From an uncultured Alphaproteobacteria bacterium (GTDB lineage Bacteria > Pseudomonadota > Alphaproteobacteria > HIMB59), in contig CACPCY010000015.1 in the NCBI GenBank assembly GCA_902632575.1, forward strand, positions 1-14,144: a stretch of 14,144 bases of DNA, in the 5' to 3' direction. The position numbers and the translations under genes are program-made. Below are positions 7,289 through 13,488 of the stretch, piece by piece. A model generated the notes under the pieces. That model ran no database searches. It was given only the letters and a program-made list of their open reading frames with translations, and was not told where the DNA came from. How positions within the stretch are numbered: the first letter of the stretch is position 1; the number at the start of each line of letters is the position of its first letter.

Positions 7289-8310
7289 TAGGCGCTAGAG
7301 GGGGCCCAAATATTTATATTACCCTCTTTAGCAGTTTTATTAATTTCTTTAATTTCTTTTTTTGTAAATTTTAAATTATCAAGTGTAGCTAAGTTTTCTT
7401 TAAGCTGTTTTACGGTTCTAGCTCCAATTAAAGCAGAAGTTATTGCACGATTATTTAATACCCATGCTATAGCCATTTGGGATAGAGATTGATTTCTTCT
7501 TTTCGCAATTTTATTGAGTTCATTAATAATTTTAGTATTTTTTTTCGTTATTAAATTTTTGCTGAAAGAGCTATTTTCATTAACCCTTGAAACTTTGGGA
7601 ATTCCTTTCAAATATTTATTAGATAAAAAACCTTGGGCTAGTGGAGAAAAGGCGATACAGCCAACCCCTTTTTTTATGAGGGTTTTTGTTAAATCTTTTT
7701 CAATCCATCTATTGATTAATGAATAAGAAGGTTGATGAATTAATAATTTGATACCTTTGCTCTTTAAAATTGAAATCATTTTATTTGTCTTATTGGAGGA
7801 GTAAGAAGAGACACCAATATACAGGGCTTTACCAGCTTTATAGATACTTTCTAAAGCATCAGCTGTTTCCTCAAGAGGTGTATTTGGATCAAAACGATGA
7901 GAATAAAATATATCTACATAATCCAGTTTCATCCTCTTTAAACTTTGATCGCAACTAGCAATTACATGTTTTTTTGAACCCCATTCACCATATGGTCCAT
8001 CCCACATATCGTAACCTGCTTTAGACGATATAATTAACTCATCACGGTATTTTCCAAGATCACTTTTCATGACTTTTCCAAAATTAGACTCAGCACTGCC
8101 ATAAGGTGGTCCATAATTATTTGCTAAATCAAAATGAGTAATTCCTGCATCAAAAGACTCAAAAAGAATTTTTTTAGACTCTGAAGCCATTCCATTTCCA
8201 CCAAAGTTATGCCATAACCCTATTGACAAGACAGGTAGTTTTAAACCACTATCACCACAGTATCTATAATACATTTTTTGATAGCGATTTTTGTCTGAAA
8301 TATATGGCAT
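7285..8310 (-). CDS. gpr: Aldo/keto reductase of the YghZ (L-glyceraldehyde 3-phosphate reductase) type
   Basis: Cytoplasmic NADPH-dependent reductase, 341 residues. The whole chain follows E. coli YghZ/Gpr, which reduces L-glyceraldehyde 3-phosphate and methylglyoxal: MYYRYCGDSGLKLPVLSIGL at 13-32 and ITHFDLANNYGPPYGSAE at 57-74 match the family almost residue for residue. The AKR tetrad is Asp61, Tyr66, Lys97 and His138. The NADPH-binding C-terminal region (ALIGARTVKQLKENL near 293-307) is present. It lies 2 nt after rbsK and overlaps the SGNH start by 4 nt, so it belongs to the same operon. In a sugar operon it probably removes a reactive aldehyde or triose by-product. The native substrate may still differ, since AKRs are promiscuous. 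Confidence 0.93.
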   Translation of the reverse strand: MPYISDKNRYQKMYYRYCGDSGLKLPVLSIGLWHNFGGNGMASESKKILFESFDAGITHFDLANNYGPPYGSAESNFGKVMKSDLGKYRDELIISSKAGYDMWDGPYGEWGSKKHVIASCDQSLKRMKLDYVDIFYSHRFDPNTPLEETADALESIYKAGKALYIGVSSYSSNKTNKMISILKSKGIKLLIHQPSYSLINRWIEKDLTKTLIKKGVGCIAFSPLAQGFLSNKYLKGIPKVSRVNENSSFSKNLITKKNTKIINELNKIAKRRNQSLSQMAIAWVLNNRAITSALIGARTVKQLKENLATLDNLKFTKKEIKEINKTAKEGNINIWAPSSAY

Positions 8311-8312
8311 TT

Positions 8313-9218
8313 TTAAAGTAATTCCTCTTTGTATGGCATTGAATTTGCTGCTCCCTCCCTTGTAACAGAAACACCTGCAACAAGATTAGCAAACTCAATA
8401 GCTTCTTTGTAGTTTTTATTTTGTGAGATTGCCACACTTAGAGCCCCATTAAAAGCATCTCCGGCACCTGTTGTATCAACTACTGGTTTTTTTAAATTTG
8501 AAGCAGGTGCTATAAACTCCTCTTTATTGTTTTTAAAATAACAACCATTTTCTCCAAGTGTAATAATTATATTCTTTATCCCTTTATCTAAAAAAAAATT
8601 TCCTGCTTTTTTACAGTCTTCCTCATTTTTAATTGATTGACCGTAATAAAAACTTGCTTCCGTTTCATTGGGGGTAAAAAAATCAAAATATTGAAAGTTA
8701 TCATCAGTTATTTCACTGGCGGGTGCAGGATTTAGAATTGTTGTACAATTAAAATTTTTCGCTTTTTTTAGAGCATAGAGTGTTACCTCTTTTGGTGTCT
8801 CTAACTGAGTTAAAAAAACATCAGAAGACTCAATTATATTTAACTTTGAGTCGATTAATTTTTCATCGATCGTACCAGCAGCTCCTGGAACAACATTTAT
8901 TGCATTTTGCCCAGTTTTTTCATTAATCAATATACCTGCTGCCCCAGTTGATTCATTTTCAGAGATAGCTAAACCATCATAATTTATTTTATCTCTTTCG
9001 TATAAAGAGATTGCAAGATCGGCATAGCTATCTTTACCTACTTTACTTATAAATGATACATTACCACCGGCTCTTGCTGCTGCTATTGCTTGGTTAGACC
9101 CTTTGCCGCCTGGTCCGATGATGTATTTTTTTCCTAATATAGTTTGACCTGGTATTGGAATATTTTTTGCAAAAAAACAAAGATCTGCAACGAATATCCC
9201 AAATACACAAATACTCAC
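8313..9218 (-). CDS. rbsK: Ribokinase (PfkB superfamily)
   Basis: Phosphorylates D-ribose, or a similar furanose, at O5 using ATP. It has 301 residues, close to the 309 of E. coli RbsK. Motifs in order: GGKGSNQA (37-44), STGAAGIL (90-97), NPAPA (163-167), TPNETEA (182-188) and the anion-hole/catalytic DTTGAGDAFNG (248-258, base Asp254). The C-terminal VAGVSVTREGAANSMPY matches ribokinase (VTRKGAQPSVPW in E. coli) and argues for ribokinase over adenosine or fructose kinases. It starts with GTG at 9218 inside a 4-nt GTGA overlap with the fucU stop; there is no usable upstream ATG. Pairing with a RbsD/FucU-type mutarotase supports free ribose, or a related deoxy- or pentose sugar, as substrate. 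Confidence 0.93.
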   Translation of the reverse strand: MSICVFGIFVADLCFFAKNIPIPGQTILGKKYIIGPGGKGSNQAIAAARAGGNVSFISKVGKDSYADLAISLYERDKINYDGLAISENESTGAAGILINEKTGQNAINVVPGAAGTIDEKLIDSKLNIIESSDVFLTQLETPKEVTLYALKKAKNFNCTTILNPAPASEITDDNFQYFDFFTPNETEASFYYGQSIKNEEDCKKAGNFFLDKGIKNIIITLGENGCYFKNNKEEFIAPASNLKKPVVDTTGAGDAFNGALSVAISQNKNYKEAIEFANLVAGVSVTREGAANSMPYKEELL

Positions 9219-9673
9219 TTATCAAGTACCCAAACAGTACCATCAGGTTTAACAACTCCTTTAGTTAAGATAAAGCATCCAAATGGTCTAGTTTCGTTTG
9301 TTGTTATTATGGCAAATGCCTTTTTGGCCTCATCATAAAATTTAAACCTTTCAATGGATGAAATTTTCCAATGCTCTCCTGAGATTTTCTTAGTTATGTC
9401 AATTATTTCTTGATGAACTTCATTTAATAGATCTGGATTTCCATCAATTTCCATCCTTTGAATAGGAGAGTCGACAAAGCTATCTAGAGGAAATAAGGAG
9501 AGTATAGCCTCTGCAGCTCTTGCAGCATTTACGCCATCAATACGATGAACTTTGGAGTTCATCGAATAGGCTGGAAAATTTGAGTCACATAAAATTAATT
9601 TATCTCCATGTCCCATCGCTCTTAAAGTATGCAAAACCTCTGGACTAAGAATAGGATCAATTTTAATAAGCAT
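9215..9673 (-). CDS. fucU: RbsD/FucU-family sugar mutarotase, FucU type
   Basis: Interconverts anomers or ring forms of a sugar after import. It has 152 residues, close to FucU. The N-terminal ISPELL-like segment is IDPILSPEVLHTLRAMGHGD (5-24). His22 and Asp24 of MGHGD are the conserved active-site residues. DSNFPAYSM (30-38), LFPLDSFVDSP (60-70) and the C-terminal segment from ERFKFYDEAKKAFAI to FGCFILTKGV follow E. coli L-fucose mutarotase more closely than RbsD. FucU also shows ribose pyranase activity, so the ribokinase partner is compatible. The stop overlaps the rbsK GTG start (GTGA). It lies 39 nt downstream of the dehydrogenase gene and is probably co-transcribed. TATAAT directly precedes the ATG but is too close to act as its own -10 box. 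Confidence 0.92.
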   Translation of the reverse strand: MLIKIDPILSPEVLHTLRAMGHGDKLILCDSNFPAYSMNSKVHRIDGVNAARAAEAILSLFPLDSFVDSPIQRMEIDGNPDLLNEVHQEIIDITKKISGEHWKISSIERFKFYDEAKKAFAIITTNETRPFGCFILTKGVVKPDGTVWVLDK

Positions 9674-9712
9674 ATTATATAGAACTAAATTAATTCGTTA
9701 AATTCAACTTAA

Positions 9713-10729
9713 TTAATTAATCTTTACTGGTTTTGATCTTAGTTTTCTGACAGTCTCTAGCTCTGCTTTTCTACATAACTTTGGAGGAAGGCCTTTATTT
9801 ATAAGTTTTAAATCTTCAAACACTATTTCGCCCATTTCATAAAACACAGACTCTAAAGCTCCCGCTCTGTGTGCTGAGAAAAGAATATTTTTAGATTTAC
9901 GTATGGGATCATTTTTTTTTACTGGCTCCTCAGGAAATACATCTGTTGCAACTTTTATTTTTCTTTTTTTTGAAATTTTTAGTAGGTCTTTAAAATTCAC
10001 TACATTAGCCCTACTTAGAATTAGTAAACAAGAATTTTGTTTCATCAGATTCAGTAGCTTTTTATCAATCATATGTTTGTTTTTTGTTGTGATAGAACTA
10101 AGAACATATATCACATCTGATTTTTTAAATATTTCATTAAGAGAATTAATTTTACAATTATTATCCTCAAGCAACTTGCTTGGAAGCCAAGGGTCGTAAG
10201 CAAGAAAATTATTTGTGAAAGGCTCTAACAAGGGTTTTAACTTTTTGGCCAGATCTCCAAAACCAATAAAACTTACAGTGTTATTCTGCAATAAACTAGA
10301 ATTCATATTACTTTCCAAGCCATATTTTTCATTATTATTAATAAAATCTATGTGCGATTGATGAATTTCTCTCTTGAGAGATAAAGTAAAACCAACTGCA
10401 ATTTCAGCAACTGTTTGAGCAAAAACAGGAGCAGTGGAGAGAATATAGATACCATTTCTAAAACAATACTCATAATCCATATTGTCCATGAAGTTGCTCT
10501 CAACATTGAATATAGCTTTAAGTTTTGCTGCCTTTTTTAAAATTGAATTCGGAAGGTCAGGTTGTCCAATTATAAAATCTGCATTTGATATATTGTTTTG
10601 ATAAAATTTTTTTTTATTTTTTATTGGAGCGTTAATAAGTTTGAAATTTTTTTTTAAATAAACAAGCTTATCTTTAGAGAAAATAAGATCCATTTGTCTT
10701 GGAAAAGGATCAACAATTATTGTTTTCAT
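9713..10729 (-). CDS. D-2-hydroxyacid dehydrogenase-family protein
   Basis: Predicted NAD(P)-dependent oxidoreductase of the formate/glycerate dehydrogenase superfamily, 338 residues. The catalytic triad is in place: Arg240 (LSRANVVN), Glu268 (DVFPEEP) and His287 (SAHRAG). The dinucleotide loop reads GFGDLAKKL (156-164), where the usual GxGxxG has Ala161 as its last position, a divergence. TVAEIAVGFTLSLKR (106-120) is the interdomain helix with the usual TxxE signature. The C-terminal extension after about residue 310 (PPKLCRKAELETVRKLRSKP) is not part of the core fold. It heads a minus-strand unit with fucU and rbsK, and is divergent from D-lyxose isomerase. Expected role: reduction of a 2-oxoacid, or oxidation of a sugar-derived hydroxyacid. 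The precise substrate is unknown. Confidence 0.85.
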   Translation of the reverse strand: MKTIIVDPFPRQMDLIFSKDKLVYLKKNFKLINAPIKNKKKFYQNNISNADFIIGQPDLPNSILKKAAKLKAIFNVESNFMDNMDYEYCFRNGIYILSTAPVFAQTVAEIAVGFTLSLKREIHQSHIDFINNNEKYGLESNMNSSLLQNNTVSFIGFGDLAKKLKPLLEPFTNNFLAYDPWLPSKLLEDNNCKINSLNEIFKKSDVIYVLSSITTKNKHMIDKKLLNLMKQNSCLLILSRANVVNFKDLLKISKKRKIKVATDVFPEEPVKKNDPIRKSKNILFSAHRAGALESVFYEMGEIVFEDLKLINKGLPPKLCRKAELETVRKLRSKPVKIN

Positions 10730-10775
10730 TACTTGATTATATCAATTATTTATTTTTTTGATAATCTAAGTTGTA
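10730..10775. promoter_or_regulatory. Divergent promoter region between the dehydrogenase unit and D-lyxose isomerase
   Basis: Only 46 nt separate two divergent start codons, so both promoters must overlap here or lie in coding sequence. A GATAAT hexamer at 10760-10765 (5 of 6 to TATAAT) would place a plus-strand start about 4 nt before the ATG, giving a nearly leaderless mRNA. I see no good -35 box. ATCAA at 10741-10745 and TTGAT at 10758-10762 form an inverted pair, with GATTAT and AATC extending outward imperfectly (10735-10766). No Shine-Dalgarno site is visible upstream of the isomerase ATG. Confidence 0.4.
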
Positions 10776-11441
10776 ATGAAAAGATCTGAAATAAATGCTG
10801 CAATATCTGAAGCTAAAGATATGATCGATAGATATTCGTGGGTTCTACCTAAATGGGGATATTGGTCTAAAGAAGAGTATAACAATAATCCTAACTTAAA
10901 AAATTATTTAAAAAATCATCAAATGGGCTGGGATGTTACTGATTTTGGTAAAGGCGAATTTGAAAAAAAAGGTATCACCTTGTTTTGTATAAGGAATGGA
11001 ATACAGGGTAATAACGATGACAAACCTTATGCAGAAAAGTTATTATTTATGAGAGAGGGTCAAGAAATTCCTTTTCATAGCCATAAGGTAAAACTGGAAG
11101 ACATAATTAATCGGGGAGGTGGTGAATTAGTAATTGAATTTTTAGAAGTTGACTCAAATCAAACTGAAATAAGTTCTAAAATTGACGTTCTTGTTGATGG
11201 TGAAATAGTTTCCATTGCACCAAGAGAACCATTAATTTTAAAGAGAGGTCAGAGCGTCACTGTTGAAAGAAACATATATCATAAATTTTATTCAGCTGAA
11301 GGTTCAGGAATGGTTATGGCAGGAGAGGTTTCTCAAGTCAACGATGATAATAAAGATAATTATTTTTTAGAAAGTGTAGGAAGGTTTACTGAAGTTGAAG
11401 AAGATGAAGAAATATTACACCCATTGTGGAATGAAATTTAA
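10776..11441 (+). CDS. D-lyxose isomerase (D-lyxose/D-mannose ketol-isomerase, cupin type)
   Basis: Metal-dependent isomerase interconverting D-lyxose with D-xylulose and, in characterised homologues, D-mannose with D-fructose. It has 221 residues and is recognisable along its whole length as the Z5688-type enzyme of pathogenic E. coli: MGWDVTDFGKGEF (50-62), KPYAEKLL (83-90), EDIINRGGGELVIE (108-121) and GEVSQVNDD (183-191). The expected Mn2+ ligands are His101 and His103 in PFHSHK, Glu108 in EDIINRG, and His169 in IYHKFY. No signal peptide is seen. It is followed after 5 nt by a PfkB kinase on the same strand, so its ketose product is probably phosphorylated at once. The xylulokinase gene 2 kb downstream is another natural consumer. 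Confidence 0.93.
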   Translation: MKRSEINAAISEAKDMIDRYSWVLPKWGYWSKEEYNNNPNLKNYLKNHQMGWDVTDFGKGEFEKKGITLFCIRNGIQGNNDDKPYAEKLLFMREGQEIPFHSHKVKLEDIINRGGGELVIEFLEVDSNQTEISSKIDVLVDGEIVSIAPREPLILKRGQSVTVERNIYHKFYSAEGSGMVMAGEVSQVNDDNKDNYFLESVGRFTEVEEDEEILHPLWNEI

Positions 11442-11446
11442 AATCA

Positions 11447-12427
11447 ATGAAAAAAGGAATAATTGCTTCAGGTATTTGGTGTGTAGACATATCTTACAAA
11501 ATTAAAAATTGGCCATCTGAAGGAAAAACATCAATAGTAGAAAGAAAAATAGATGGTGTTGGTGGAGGGCCTTCAAATGTTTTAACAAATTTAGAATATT
11601 TAGGTTTTAAGCATCCCAAAATTGCTCTTGGGTGCATAGGTAAAGACAAAGAAGCAGATATAATTAAAAAACATAATAAAAAAAATAATATTATTTCAAA
11701 ATATTTAACTGTTCTAAAAAAAATTAAAACATCCTATACCTTAATAATGTCTAAAGGCGGAGGTGAGAGAACTTTTTTTCATTATCCAGGAGCAAATGAA
11801 AAACTAAGTTATCAAAATATAAAACTATCATACATAAAAAATTATAAACCAAAAATTTTCTACGTAGGATATTTGACCTTTCTAGGTAAATTAGATGAAT
11901 TAGATAATAATAATAAAACTAAGTTGTGCTCAGTTTTAAAAAAAACAAAAAAAATGGGAATGTTGAATTGTTTAGATCTTGCTTCGTATGATCATAAAAA
12001 CTATAAAAAAATTATTAAAAGTGCAGCAAAATATTGTGACTATCTCTTCCTAAATGAAATAGAAGCTGAGCTAGCTACAGGTTTCAAAATAATTTCTAAA
12101 AATAAATTTAATAGAAAAAATGCTGAGTCTGCAGCTAATTATCTTTTAGATTGTGGGGTAAATAAAGCTGTTGTTTTACATTCTCCTCAACTTACTTTAT
12201 GGAAAGATAAGAATAAACTATCTCACTGGCATAAATCAAAATTATTAAAAAATAATCAGATTATTAGTAAGGTGGGTGCTGGTGATGCATTTTGTGCTGC
12301 TTGCTTATATGGAATACATGAAGACTGGGAAATAGAAAAAATTTTAAAAAAGGCCCATTCAGCTGCGAGTTCGATTCTTAAAACAGAATTCTCTAGTGGC
12401 AATATTCCTAATATTAAATATCTATAA
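11447..12427 (+). CDS. PfkB-family carbohydrate kinase, substrate unknown
   Basis: Predicted ATP-dependent sugar kinase of the ribokinase superfamily, 326 residues. Signature 1 is VGGGPSNVLTNLEYLG (38-53). LNEIEAE (202-208) corresponds to the nucleotide-binding NE-E motif. Signature 2, KVGAGDAFCAACL (275-287), carries the catalytic base Asp280. The lid residues around 12-35 (WCVDISYKIKNWPSEGKTS) differ clearly from the ribokinase encoded at 8313-9218, so the two are not duplicates. The chain is unusually Lys- and Asn-rich, more so than soxB or pfkA. It starts 5 nt after the D-lyxose isomerase stop and ends base-to-base against the convergent aldolase gene. Context suggests phosphorylation of a ketose made by the isomerase, perhaps at C1 ahead of aldol cleavage, but this is inference. 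Confidence 0.88.
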   Translation: MKKGIIASGIWCVDISYKIKNWPSEGKTSIVERKIDGVGGGPSNVLTNLEYLGFKHPKIALGCIGKDKEADIIKKHNKKNNIISKYLTVLKKIKTSYTLIMSKGGGERTFFHYPGANEKLSYQNIKLSYIKNYKPKIFYVGYLTFLGKLDELDNNNKTKLCSVLKKTKKMGMLNCLDLASYDHKNYKKIIKSAAKYCDYLFLNEIEAELATGFKIISKNKFNRKNAESAANYLLDCGVNKAVVLHSPQLTLWKDKNKLSHWHKSKLLKNNQIISKVGAGDAFCAACLYGIHEDWEIEKILKKAHSAASSILKTEFSSGNIPNIKYL

Positions 12428-13417
12428 CTATAGTTTTAGAACTTTTTCGGTAATCATTAAATCTTTGCCCAAAGATCTATCAGGTTTAATTTTCTTTTTT
12501 TTAAGCTGGTCGTGATAAAACTTTACACCCTCAGTAGAGGTCATTCCATTCACAACATCTCTCATAGTTTTAACAATCAACTGCTGATCTTCTGCTAAAT
12601 TGATTTTTCTACCAAATAATGCAACTTTTGCTCCATATTTACAGGATTTTGAGATAAGTTCAAAACAGTCTCTTGTTGTTCCTTTGCCACCACCTAGTAT
12701 CCCAACTATAAGATTTTTTGGGTCATAACCCGCTAACTCTTCCATTGCTTTAGGACCGTTGTAGGCAATTTTTAAAAATAGTGGTCTTTCACTTTTCAAC
12801 TGCCCAGCGAGTGTCTTAAGGATACAATCATTTACATACTCTCCTAATTGTAGTTGGTTTAAACCAGTTTTTGTTTGTGGATTGAAAACCTCTAAAAAGT
12901 AATTGAAATTATTTTTTTCAGCTTCTTCTCTAAAGTCCCTATAAGAATTTAACATCTCAAGATCGTGATTTAAACTTTTAGAAAACGTAATTGAAAATAA
13001 TCCAAGATTTGCAAATTTTTTAACATTTTTTAAATTAGCAGTTCGAAAAGGTGTAGCAATTTCTTTTTTATAATTTCCGTGTCTGATACCCCAAATATCA
13101 GATGTATCATTCATTCTTACAGCTGGAGTTACTGGTGAATTTTTAAAAATCCCTTTTTTAAATAACTCCTCCGCATTGGATGCAGACATAAGCATAATAT
13201 CTACAAGTTTTGATTTAGTCATAGACTCCATCAAATCTAAATAATCATTTAAGTTCTTATATTGATTTAAAATTAAACCATTTTTATTTCTTTTATTTCC
13301 AGGTGCAGGTATTCCGCCACCCATATCAGCATCTTTGGCATCAGCAATAATAAAATCTTTTGGAGAAAAATTATAATTCCTAATTCTTTGTAGTTTTAAA
13401 TCAAGCGATTTTTTCAT
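12428..13417 (-). CDS. Probable class I aldolase-like TIM-barrel protein (DeoC/FbaB/LacD-like)
   Basis: A 329-residue protein that looks like a (beta/alpha)8-barrel aldolase. IIADAKDADMG (23-33) resembles a first strand with acidic residues. FLEVF (174-178) is a strand ending in an acidic residue, and LFLKIAYNGP (213-222) has Lys216 where the Schiff-base lysine of class I aldolases is expected. LIVGILGGGKGTTRD (236-250) and KVALFGRKI (264-272) resemble the phosphate-binding ends of strands 7 and 8. RMNDTSDIWGIR (101-112) is distinctive but unfamiliar to me. It is transcribed alone and its stop touches the PfkB kinase stop. A role cleaving a ketose phosphate to triose phosphate fits the neighbours. 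The fold call is moderate and the substrate unknown. I cannot exclude a non-aldolase barrel. Confidence 0.6.
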   Translation of the reverse strand: MKKSLDLKLQRIRNYNFSPKDFIIADAKDADMGGGIPAPGNKRNKNGLILNQYKNLNDYLDLMESMTKSKLVDIMLMSASNAEELFKKGIFKNSPVTPAVRMNDTSDIWGIRHGNYKKEIATPFRTANLKNVKKFANLGLFSITFSKSLNHDLEMLNSYRDFREEAEKNNFNYFLEVFNPQTKTGLNQLQLGEYVNDCILKTLAGQLKSERPLFLKIAYNGPKAMEELAGYDPKNLIVGILGGGKGTTRDCFELISKSCKYGAKVALFGRKINLAEDQQLIVKTMRDVVNGMTSTEGVKFYHDQLKKKKIKPDRSLGKDLMITEKVLKL

Positions 13418-13488
13418 AAATTAAAGCTTATCATTATTATATTTACGGTATAAATAGAAAAATTAATTATAGATTATATAATAATTAT
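13418..13488. promoter_or_regulatory. Divergent promoter region between the aldolase-like gene and xylB
   Basis: A 71-nt, almost wholly A/T gap between divergent start codons. On the plus strand a perfect TATAAT lies at 13477-13482, which would place the transcription start at or next to the xylB ATG (13489). A TATAAA at 13449-13454 is an alternative -10 box that would give a leader of about 28 nt. Neither has a convincing -35 box at 17 nt. No Shine-Dalgarno sequence precedes xylB, which suits a leaderless or non-SD start. The aldolase promoter must lie here on the other strand but I cannot place it. Confidence 0.4.

Noticed and set aside
7514..7958. Two plus-strand open frames (70 and 62 codons) opposite the aldo/keto reductase
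   Set aside because: They are antisense shadows of a gene that matches YghZ end to end; compositional artefacts of A/T-rich DNA.
9144..9338. Plus-strand open frame of 64 codons across the rbsK/fucU junction
   Set aside because: Antisense to two well-supported overlapping genes; no recognisable motif.
9903..10199. Plus-strand open frame of 98 codons, Phe/Leu-rich, looking like a membrane protein
   Set aside because: Antisense to the hydroxyacid dehydrogenase, which retains its catalytic Arg, Glu and His; the Phe/Leu richness is the complement of its Lys codons.
12422..12433. CTATAACTATAG as a terminator hairpin
   Set aside because: The 5-bp A/T-rich arms leave a 2-nt loop, which would not form a stable terminator stem.
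10776..13417. Sulfoquinovose (sulfo-EMP) degradation cluster
   Set aside because: The enzyme order is analogous, but the isomerase is a D-lyxose-type cupin and no sulfoquinovosidase, YihS-type isomerase or sulfonate exporter is present in the window.
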